41,683 nt of DNA from a virus, in IMG/VR virus record IMGVR_UViG_3300013137_000038, positions 1-41,683 of that record. One strand, 5' to 3'. Each line of letters starts with the position of its first letter. The stretch's first letter is position 1. The notes under the pieces were generated by a model, which was not told where the DNA came from, did no database searches, and worked only from the letters and a program-made list of their open reading frames with translations. Below, in pieces: positions 1-6,585 of the stretch. Made by a program: the position numbers and the translations under genes.

Positions 1-1463
1 CTGTTTATATTGCTACCATCGTAGCAATGATATTGAAGAATGTTGATTTCTATCTAATTCCACCAAGAATGTCTATTAGTAATGTTATAGCCATATTAGT
101 TAATTCGGATATAAATATTCTATTTACATCATCAAATGTTGCAGAATATCGTGTATCAAATACATTAGCTAGTTATCCGTGTTATAAACTATCTTATAAT
201 ATCGATAACAATGGTATAAATTATACTAAAAGTACAGAATTATCTAGTAAATTAGATATAGATCTGATTAGGCAAATGATATTAGTCATAAATAATAGTA
301 CTTATAAAGCATCTGATGTTGAAAATATCGTAGTTCGTGATTTCAAAATCATAAATAGAGAACGTGAAATAGGTATATTCTCATCTAGTACAGATTCTAT
401 TTATCCAAAATGTGTTTATTTTAGAGATGAAGAAATTGTTAAAGCAATTTTAACATTAGCTGATTCTGATTTATTACCAGAATTACAATCTAAAAAAATA
501 TATTCTGAAGTAGAATTTGCCAATGCTCCTATATGGACTATATTATGGCCTTTATATTCTGGAGCAACGTTTGCCTTTAACATGGATGAAGCAGATATAG
601 TAATAACAAACAGTAGTAAATTTGAACAAACTTGGACACAAATAACCAAGCATGTTTATGATATCAGAATTATAGGAAAACTATTATTTAAAAACTGGCT
701 TGACTGGTTATTCAGAATAATAACACGACACAAACTAAAAACTTATTTTAATTCTGATGTGAAAAAAGAAGCAATCATTATACTGAATGCAACTTTATCA
801 CCAAGGATAATGAAAACTATTGTTGGTTACTTACCATTATATACTACATACGGTGTGCAAGAAACTAATCAAATAATTGCAGTAAATAACTATTCTTCTT
901 TTGAACATACAAAGAATAATTGTGTTGGAGAACCATTACATTCTATAAATGTAAGTTTGAGAGAAGGAGTGTTAAACAAAGGAGAAGGTAGTATTGTTAT
1001 AGCTACAGAACTAACCTCTAAATTTACTGAATTAGAAAAAGGAAGATATTATGATACACAAGACCATGGTTCTTTAGAAGTTTATAAAGGTAAAACTTTA
1101 CTTTTTATATATGGTAAACTTAAATATGCTATTAAGAATGATCCTCATGTTGGCAGTAATTATGAAAACATAGAGAGAATATTAAAGAATATACCATATA
1201 TAAAAGAAGTACTACTTTACAAAAATGAAGAAGATCTACATATAATTGTATATCCTAATACTGATATTGTACAAATTGCAAAATTTGATTTAATTGATTT
1301 TAAAAATTTTATAAAATCTTATAAAACCTATGTAAATATAGCATATGGTTTTGATTTTGTAAAAGATGTAAAATTAGTTTTTGTTGATTTTGCAAAAACA
1401 CATACTGGTAAGATTAAGAAAATATTCTATACTCTTGCCAAGGATTTAACAAACGATCTTTAA
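1..1463 (+). CDS. ANL-superfamily adenylate-forming protein (acyl-CoA synthetase-like), 5'-partial
   Basis: The family activates carboxylic acids (fatty acids, amino acids, aryl acids) as acyl-adenylates. Numbering from the first ATG (position 27), I see an eroded phosphate loop SSSTDSIYPKC at residues 119-129 (family: SGTTGxPK), YGVQET at 275-280 (family YGxTE), YYDTQDHGSLE around 341-351 (family YxTGD, Asp346 kept), YGKLKYAIK (family GRxKDxIK) and a C-terminal THTGKIKK with Lys462 (the A10 catalytic-lysine motif). The frame stays open to position 3 and the extra residues (VYIATIVA) continue a typical N-terminal helix, so the gene very probably starts left of the window; ATG 27 is probably not the start. 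The N-terminal A3 loop is the worst-preserved motif, so activity is uncertain. Stop TAA at 1461. A 1.6-kb non-coding stretch follows. Substrate cannot be told from sequence. Confidence 0.8.
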   Translation, partial: VYIATIVAMILKNVDFYLIPPRMSISNVIAILVNSDINILFTSSNVAEYRVSNTLASYPCYKLSYNIDNNGINYTKSTELSSKLDIDLIRQMILVINNSTYKASDVENIVVRDFKIINREREIGIFSSSTDSIYPKCVYFRDEEIVKAILTLADSDLLPELQSKKIYSEVEFANAPIWTILWPLYSGATFAFNMDEADIVITNSSKFEQTWTQITKHVYDIRIIGKLLFKNWLDWLFRIITRHKLKTYFNSDVKKEAIIILNATLSPRIMKTIVGYLPLYTTYGVQETNQIIAVNNYSSFEHTKNNCVGEPLHSINVSLREGVLNKGEGSIVIATELTSKFTELEKGRYYDTQDHGSLEVYKGKTLLFIYGKLKYAIKNDPHVGSNYENIERILKNIPYIKEVLLYKNEEDLHIIVYPNTDIVQIAKFDLIDFKNFIKSYKTYVNIAYGFDFVKDVKLVFVDFAKTHTGKIKKIFYTLAKDLTNDL

Positions 1464-3052
1464 TGTTATTTAATATATTACGTAGCTGTGAATTGCTACT
1501 CGACCAGAGTGTCAAAACCTTTAAGGAACTGTGGGTGAAAACCCCATCTCCATACGGGGATTAACAGGAAATGGTTGGGTGTATTATTATAACTAATAAG
1601 AAGTCATTCACTCTTTCTAAGACTTAATCGTCTTAATGAACTCATCTAACTGCAAGGGTTGCAGAAGTAACTATGATTCAAGTTAGAATGTCAACAGAGC
1701 AGGACTGAAGTCAATACAAAACGCCAACATTCTTTGAAACATGCATGGAGAAGATGTTTGGTATGTATACTCGTTACGCTTTATTAACCCTGTCAGGTTA
1801 GTAAAGACAGTCTAATAGAAACAAACATGAGTAGCGGAAAGGGTGGAATTCCCTGGTTCAAAAAATTCTCTGTTAAGGCTACCGAAGAAACGCTAGATAT
1901 ACAGTAACAAGGCCCGTGGGAGGAAAAGATTCTTTCGACTAGATGCGAAGATGACGTTTTTTTGTGGAGGTTTGTACATAGGTACAATGGGAAAGGAATA
2001 CAAGATATCTAGATCCCTTGAAATGTGGAATTATAGGGTGACGTACGTACTTACGGGAACATAAAAAGTACAACTACTTCTATCATTTAATGGAGTGATA
2101 GGTTAAAATGAGATCTAACCCCTATCTACGCTAGTTGACGTAAAACAAATATGCAAAGCATTTTTGAAGATAGGAATAATCATGAATAGTAGCATTAATA
2201 TTGTCTTTGTTGGGTCTTACATAAAACTCAAAGTAATCGTAATTCCAAGAGAAATTATAACATGCACCAACATCTTGTTATAATATAGTTCAAAGGAAGC
2301 CCATCGTAATTGGGATGCCTTTAGGCTTCGTGGTTTAAATCCACCATTGAAATGAGAAATAACCTTAGATAATTAATTGGACAATACGAATTTTCCATAA
2401 TTACATGTCAGATTCTGGAGTGTGTAGTTTAAAAACCAATAGTCTTAAGGATGAGTTGGATATTACACAGTGACAGACAGCCTAATTAGTCACCTTAGCA
2501 TTGACTCTTTGTAGGGGGCGAAACCTACACTGTTATATTCACTATTATATATGAGTACATGTGTGAAATCGAAATTGGTAGTATAATTCCATTATTATAC
2601 CCAAATCTACTTAATTTCAAAAAAATTATCAACAATTTTTAGATTTTATCAAGTAGACGTTAGAGCCTGTTGTGAAAGACAGGAGTAAATAGCACTACTT
2701 ATAATAATAGGACATAATATATACAGATACCAATACTTTTTAAAGTAAAACACGATAACGTAAAGCGACTGAAGCTGATCGCATTAATGTAAAATATTGT
2801 TCCATAAAGCAAAGCAGGGAATTAATCATACATGCTTGCAAACCCGAAGCATGCTGAGTAGTTAGCGTAAACCCATCTGAGTAGCTATTGGAGTGTACTT
2901 AACAGTTGCTTACAAGGTCTACCGATATAAGTAGCAAACTTATAAAGATAAAAACATTAGAGTAAAACAGGGGCTACGATTACCTGGTGTAATTATGTTC
3001 TCGTAAGTTAACTACTCGTGCTTCAACACAAGCTTATTTAAAATTTAGTACC
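1464..3052 (+). ncRNA. 1.6-kb ORF-free, hairpin-rich region: candidate large structured RNA(s)
   Basis: No convincing ORF lies here on either strand, in a genome that is otherwise tightly packed. The sequence looks less A/T-biased than the surrounding genes and is rich in perfect hairpins: GTAGC/GCTAC (1482-1499); GGGT-GAAA-ACCC with a GNRA loop (1533-1544); TTATAACA/TGTTATAA (2255-2283); GAAGCC/GGCTTC (2296-2329), directly followed by GTGG/CCAC with a 7-nt loop (2330-2344); TGTAGG/CCTACA (2510-2529); CATGCTT/AAGCATG (2831-2853). I could not assemble a complete tRNA, a group I core or a group II domain V. Phages are known to carry large ornate RNAs (GOLLD, ROOL), often in tRNA-rich regions; I cannot match their consensus by eye. 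Strand is assumed from flanking genes. There may be more than one RNA. The 3' boundary is uncertain because the next ATG at 3053 follows directly. Confidence 0.45.
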
Positions 3053-3487
3053 ATGCAAATAAAAATCTTTGACAAATATAGTCTTATTAAAAGTGATATT
3101 CCAACAATTATCAATAAAAAGACTATTGTGAAAGATGTTAATGTTGGTGGGATAAAACTTTCATATAAAGTTTCAACAGTAAAAGCATTAGTATTGAATA
3201 TTTTCAATAAACAATACATAATACCTATTTCTTTAAAGCCTAAAGATAAAACGAATATAACGTTTCTTAGACCTTATAAGAATAAGTGGGATGTAGGAAG
3301 AAATAAATTACCTCGTTGTTTATGGGGTAAAACTACTGATCCTTTAACAAACTTATGGATAGAATTAGAATTAGATTATACAGATCTTGATTCTGGTGAA
3401 GTCATGTGTAAAAGGGAGATCAGAGATACTAATATTACTAAACATCTTTCAAAGAACAAACAATTGTTCTATATTATAAAAAAATAA
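3053..3487 (+). CDS. Hypothetical protein, 144 aa
   Basis: Unrecognised. The protein is basic and lysine-rich, with a predicted beta-rich pattern in the first 80 residues (alternating hydrophobics around VNVGGIKLSYKVSTVKALVL) and an acidic patch ELELDYTDLDSGE near residues 103-115 before a basic C-terminus. No signal peptide, membrane segment or metal motif is visible. It starts at ATG 3053, preceded by A/T-rich sequence without a Shine-Dalgarno, and directly abuts the structured RNA region; transcription from that region into this gene is plausible. It ends with TAA 34 nt before the next gene, so the two may be cotranscribed. Confidence 0.7.
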   Translation: MQIKIFDKYSLIKSDIPTIINKKTIVKDVNVGGIKLSYKVSTVKALVLNIFNKQYIIPISLKPKDKTNITFLRPYKNKWDVGRNKLPRCLWGKTTDPLTNLWIELELDYTDLDSGEVMCKREIRDTNITKHLSKNKQLFYIIKK

Positions 3488-3521
3488 CAATCATTATTAA
3501 TCAAAATTAAATTCACGTATT

Positions 3522-4007
3522 ATGTCAAAAGAAAATTCAAAAAAGGAACTGTTAAATTTAACTATAACAGTAGAAGAAATTGCACAAGCTGCAAGAAACG
3601 CAACAAGTCTTGAGGATGCTGTTTTTGAAATAGAAACACTTAATCCCAGAAAAATCGTTCTTGAACAAGAAATATTTACCTTAAAAACTACTCCTGTAAA
3701 TGACAGAGTAAAAGGTAAGAAAAAAGAGTTTGCTCCTAAAGTAGTAGGAGTTGTATCTCTTGTGGTAGAATCATTATCAACTGTTGGAAAGTCTGATAGT
3801 GTAACTATCAACGGTACTCTTGATGTACCAAAAAAAGGTAACAGAGTCGTAAAACTTGACGAATGTCTTTTCTCATCTATGGATGATGCAAAAGCAGTTG
3901 CAAGAGTATTAACTGAGATTGAACTTGAAAAAGCACAATCTATTGCTGATGAAGCAATGGAAGCTGTAAACTTCATCAAGAAACAACTCGAAGACGATCG
4001 TTTCTAA
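3522..4007 (+). CDS. Hypothetical acidic protein, 161 aa
   Basis: Unrecognised. Both ends look helical: an N-terminal amphipathic stretch around VEEIAQAARNATSLEDAV and a C-terminal helix rich in Glu and Ala ending in an acidic DDRF tail. The middle (about residues 70-115) has a valine-rich, beta-type pattern (VVGVVSLVVESLSTVG). No enzymatic motif is visible. The gene has better-balanced codons than its A/T-rich neighbours, as often seen in well-expressed small phage proteins (inference). It is followed by a structured spacer that ends in a terminator-like hairpin at 4088-4112, which suggests it is the last gene of its transcript. Confidence 0.75.
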   Translation: MSKENSKKELLNLTITVEEIAQAARNATSLEDAVFEIETLNPRKIVLEQEIFTLKTTPVNDRVKGKKKEFAPKVVGVVSLVVESLSTVGKSDSVTINGTLDVPKKGNRVVKLDECLFSSMDDAKAVARVLTEIELEKAQSIADEAMEAVNFIKKQLEDDRF

Positions 4008-4141
4008 GATATACTGAGGTTGCTACTTCAAGTATAACCGTAGGTTTATCCTTAAACCTCCATCAGCGATGAGTGGACTAAAGGCATGGTGAGTGGTGCT
4101 CACCTTCTTTTTATTATCAATCACAAATCAATATTTACATC
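4008..4141 (+). other. Structured intergenic spacer between two hypothetical genes
   Basis: The spacer is 134 nt and contains two separate hairpins: AGGTTT/AAACCT around 4032-4053 and the terminator-like stem annotated separately at 4088. An additional GGTT/AACC pairing across 4016-4031 would make a compact fold. No ORF is visible. It may simply be a 3' UTR with terminator, or a small processed RNA. Confidence 0.4.
4088..4112 (+). terminator. Rho-independent terminator
   Basis: A GGTGAG stem (4088-4093) pairs with CTCACC (4099-4104) around a 5-nt loop and is followed by a T-rich tract TTCTTTTT (4105-4112). It sits after the 161-aa gene and before the membrane protein gene at 4142. Confidence 0.7.
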
Positions 4142-4735
4142 ATGAAAAGACAATCAATTGTTTATTTATTGATGTTTGCATTTGCGTTTGTTTTACCTTC
4201 GTTCTCATTTCCCGATAAGGATGATGGGAAAGGTCCAGTTGAAAAAACAATGCAATCAACATCTGATAGTGTAGTTGTGAGTGTCAGATTCAACAATCCA
4301 AAGCTTGTGGTAACACAAGGCGATTTGGAGAAGAAGTTTGAGTCACAAACACTAAGTAATAAAGAACTCATTGATGTAGTAAAAGGGTTTAATGAAAATT
4401 TCACTAAACTCAACGAACTACAAGAAAGGAGGTATGAGTTAGCAATAACTCAATTACAGCGACGAACAGGTTACTCTGTTGGTCAAATTAATAAGTTTAT
4501 TTTACAGAAACAACGATTAAATACAGTTATAGCTATAGGTCTTTTATTCTATGCCTTAATACTACTATTAATCTATAATACATCATATCGTAGGTTAAAA
4601 GAAAATATTAATGGTTTATTATTATTAGCGATATCTGTAGGAGCGTTTACCCTTGTAAGTATGGCCTTATTCTGGCCAATGCTCATGGGACAAGACTACA
4701 TTTTGTTTTATAAATTAAGCAATCTTCCTTTCTAA
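4142..4735 (+). CDS. Membrane protein with signal sequence, coiled region and two C-terminal TM segments
   Basis: Unrecognised as a family. Residues 1-22 form a typical signal sequence (basic MKRQ, then a hydrophobic run ending SFSFP). Residues about 60-125 are helical and charged, consistent with a coiled segment. Two hydrophobic stretches near residues 130-149 (TVIAIGLLFYALILLLIY) and 156-178 (LLLLAISVGAFTLVSMALFW) are likely transmembrane. It lies 2 nt upstream of the next gene and about 770 nt upstream of the lysozyme-like gene at 5504, so a holin or spanin-type lysis role is possible. That is context only; the fold does not identify it. It starts at ATG 4142 after a terminator, so a promoter should lie in 4113-4141. 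Confidence 0.7.
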   Translation: MKRQSIVYLLMFAFAFVLPSFSFPDKDDGKGPVEKTMQSTSDSVVVSVRFNNPKLVVTQGDLEKKFESQTLSNKELIDVVKGFNENFTKLNELQERRYELAITQLQRRTGYSVGQINKFILQKQRLNTVIAIGLLFYALILLLIYNTSYRRLKENINGLLLLAISVGAFTLVSMALFWPMLMGQDYILFYKLSNLPF

Positions 4736-4737
4736 GC

Positions 4738-5289
4738 ATGTTAAAAAATCTAATAAATCTCACATCTGGCAATCGTAAAAAAGTTGCTGGTATGTGTGTA
4801 GCATTATTACCACGAGTGGGTTACGCCAGAGTAACCCGCTCTGGTATTGTTATTCTGAAAAAGTCCTGGTGGTCTTTAAGCAGAAAAAGGATACCTATCA
4901 CTGACTTAATACTTAAATATCTACCTCTACAAATAGGGGCATTAGTACGCAAAAAAGCAGAACGTGACGTTTATGTTAGTTTATTTAATTATAAAGTTGC
5001 CACACTTGTTAGTTTAACTAGATATACACCTCATTTGGATTTATTTGCATATGTTTATAAAGAGTATGCTAAGGCTTGCCTTATGGTAGAACCAGAAGAA
5101 GAGGTTGTAGTTGATTATCAAGAACCTATTGCACCAAGAATACAATCATTTAATATACAAAAAGTATTAAAAGATAGTAAACCTGTCTACAATAAGTATA
5201 AAATATCAGACAAAATCAAAAAATTAAAAAGTAGCATTAGTTTAAATCCTATTGCTACCATTATTAACTTGCGTTTGACAACAAATTAA
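4738..5289 (+). CDS. Hypothetical basic protein, 183 aa
   Basis: Unrecognised. Strongly basic at both ends, with a hydrophobic, possibly membrane-associated middle (ILKYLPLQIGALV at about residues 61-73) and an acidic EPEEEVVVDY patch near residue 120. It starts 2 nt after the stop of the membrane protein gene, so the two are probably translated together and may act together. No catalytic motif is visible. Confidence 0.7.
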   Translation: MLKNLINLTSGNRKKVAGMCVALLPRVGYARVTRSGIVILKKSWWSLSRKRIPITDLILKYLPLQIGALVRKKAERDVYVSLFNYKVATLVSLTRYTPHLDLFAYVYKEYAKACLMVEPEEEVVVDYQEPIAPRIQSFNIQKVLKDSKPVYNKYKISDKIKKLKSSISLNPIATIINLRLTTN

Positions 5290-5308
5290 TGTTTTTAGTA
5301 CAGTACAT

Positions 5309-5366
5309 GGCATCCGTGTAAACGGATGTCAACTTGTTTCTTAACAGCCGTCAAGTGGCTACAAGT
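5309..5366 (+). ncRNA. Structured RNA element with GNRA hairpin in a 214-nt gap
   Basis: The gap 5290-5503 holds no clear gene. A 9-bp hairpin (CATCCGT 5311-5317 with ACGGATG 5322-5328, extended by G-U and G-C) is capped by a GTAA (GNRA) loop. It is followed by ACTTGT (5332-5337) pairing with ACAAGT (5361-5366), which encloses AGCC/GGCT (5346-5360). Further downstream two more short inverted repeats (TTGGTT/AACCAA near 5415 and GGTTAT/ATAACC near 5460-5480) precede the start of the lysozyme-like gene. The design suggests a regulatory 5' UTR or small RNA. Confidence 0.45.
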
Positions 5367-5503
5367 GTAAGTATGCATTTGCAGAAACTAATGTTAAGTA
5401 ACAAAGTAATCAAGATTGGTTGTAACCAAATAGCAATATTTACGTATAAGTATTGTTAATGGTTATTCGTAAGGATAACCTATGTGTAACCAAATTTGAT
5501 AAC

Positions 5504-5956
5504 ATGAAGAAAATGCTATTAATGTTTTATCTTGTGTTGTCTTACTCAATGTCGGTATTTATGCCGACTTTGTATGCTCCTAGTGTGCCATATATTAACA
5601 AACAGGTGTTGTTTGAAGAGGTACAACCAATTCAAATAGAATCCGTATATGAACCACTCGTAGATGCAATTTTTCAACATGAAACTAATAAAAACACTCT
5701 AGCTCATAATATACTAGAAAATGCTGTTGGAGGATTGCAAATAAGACAATGTAGGGTAGATCATTATAACAAATTAACAGGCAGTAATTATACACTAATT
5801 GACATGTATGATTTTAATATTGCCAAAGAGGTGTTTTTATACTTTGCAGAAGGCAAATCATTTGAGCAAGCTGCTAAAAGTTGGAATGGCTCTGGTCCAA
5901 TGACCGAAATATATTGGGATAAAATCAAAGCTATCCTAAATAAAAACAAATCTTAA
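5504..5956 (+). CDS. Lysozyme-like transglycosylase (SLT type) with N-terminal signal anchor
   Basis: Probably cuts peptidoglycan. Residues 1-25 form a signal sequence or membrane anchor (MKKMLLMFYLVLSYSM). The catalytic region follows: a Glu in FQHETNK (the general acid position in SLT and goose-type lysozymes), GGLQIRQ (family GLMQI), and AAKSWNGSGP (family AxxYNGG) before a C-terminal IYWDKIKAIL helix. About 150 residues is right for a minimal single-domain enzyme. An upstream in-frame TTG at 5453 would add 17 residues ahead of the signal sequence, so I chose ATG 5504, which puts the signal at the very N-terminus. It may be an endolysin exported by the host Sec system or a virion-associated lysin; the nearby membrane protein at 4142 fits a lysis cassette. 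Confidence 0.75.
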   Translation: MKKMLLMFYLVLSYSMSVFMPTLYAPSVPYINKQVLFEEVQPIQIESVYEPLVDAIFQHETNKNTLAHNILENAVGGLQIRQCRVDHYNKLTGSNYTLIDMYDFNIAKEVFLYFAEGKSFEQAAKSWNGSGPMTEIYWDKIKAILNKNKS

Positions 5957-5960
5957 AAGT

Positions 5961-6050
5961 TCATTTTGATTACTTTGAATCAATAAAAAATCGCTTGGTA
6001 TGTATCACTATAAAACACACAGGCTGTTTTATTCCAATAAATCAAAATGA
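5961..6050 (+). promoter_or_regulatory. Inverted repeat that can cover the start codon of the 149-aa gene
   Basis: TCATTTTGATT (5961-5971) is a perfect 11-nt reverse complement of AATCAAAATGA (6040-6050), which contains the ATG at 6047. The 5' arm can alternatively form a local hairpin TTGATT/AATCAA (5966-5983). This gives two exclusive folds, one hiding the start and one exposing it. The sequence is A/T-rich, so chance is not excluded. Confidence 0.35.
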
Positions 6051-6496
6051 GTATGAAAAAGAAAGTGCAGTTATCAACTGTAATCAAGATCAAAGAACAC
6101 TTAGAAAAGTTGATCTTGAACTCTCAAGAATATATTTCCAAATACAACGAAACGGAAATGAAAATTGACAAATCGTTGGAAACAATTAAACTAGCTGAGG
6201 ACTCCTTAGTTATTATTAAGGAGACAATCCAGGATGCAAATAAACTAAAACATTCTGATGGAAAGACAAATAATTATTATATATATCGTTTGTCTAATCT
6301 TAAGTCTAGGAAGTTATTCTTGCAGAGTATCAAGACATCAGATAAATCTCAGTTAAGCAAAGAACAAATTGACAAAGAGATTGCAGAAATTGACAAAGAA
6401 GTTAACGAAATAAAAGTAAAACTTACTGAGTTCAATTCAAAAGAAATATCAATTGAATTGACCGATAATTTAACTCAACTCGGGTTAAATTTCTAG
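6047..6496 (+). CDS. Coiled-coil protein, 149 aa
   Basis: Unrecognised. Nearly all helical and highly charged, with heptad-like spacing in two blocks: residues about 10-62 and about 95-140 (KEQIDKEIAEIDKEVNEIKVK). No catalytic residues are visible. Two starts are possible, ATG 6047 and ATG 6053; the first is embedded in an inverted repeat. The stop is TAG, one of only two non-TAA stops in this window; two further codons then reach a TAA. It precedes the structured leader of the RNR gene. A structural or scaffold role is a guess. Confidence 0.7.
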   Translation: MSMKKKVQLSTVIKIKEHLEKLILNSQEYISKYNETEMKIDKSLETIKLAEDSLVIIKETIQDANKLKHSDGKTNNYYIYRLSNLKSRKLFLQSIKTSDKSQLSKEQIDKEIAEIDKEVNEIKVKLTEFNSKEISIELTDNLTQLGLNF

Positions 6497-6508
6497 AGTA
6501 GTTAATAT

Positions 6509-6571
6509 ATAAGGGGGAATAACGAAAGTCCAGGTTTAATAGACCGGAAGTGATAATTAGTGCCCCCTTAT
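6509..6571 (+). promoter_or_regulatory. Structured leader upstream of class II ribonucleotide reductase (candidate cis-regulatory RNA)
   Basis: ATAAGGGGG (6509-6517) pairs perfectly with CCCCCTTAT (6563-6571), a 9-bp closing stem. Inside, TCC-A-GGT pairs with ACCGGA (about 6529-6548, one bulged A), leaving a large internal loop of about 11 by 14 nt. The element ends 14 nt before the RNR start codon. A stem plus purine-rich internal loop next to a start codon resembles a riboswitch or attenuator. I recall that a candidate motif named nrdJ RNA has been described from metagenomes upstream of such genes, but I cannot check its consensus. The classical AdoCbl riboswitch boxes are absent. Confidence 0.5.
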
Positions 6572-6585
6572 TCAATTTATGTAAT

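Noticed and set aside
9-28. Perfect 8-bp hairpin ATTGCTAC/GTAGCAAT overlapping ATG 27, as a translational control site
   Set aside because: The ANL alignment and open frame indicate coding sequence here, with the real start upstream, so the hairpin is probably incidental.
1464-3052. Group II or group I intron
   Set aside because: I found no domain V-like hairpin, no GTGYG 5' end and no recognisable P7/P3-P8 core; flanking sequence does not form a split gene.
6509-6571. Classical adenosylcobalamin riboswitch
   Set aside because: The element is far too short and lacks the conserved B12-box sequence.
6550-6585. GTG 6550 as the start of the RNR gene
   Set aside because: It lies inside the structured leader, and the family N-terminus fits ATG 6586.
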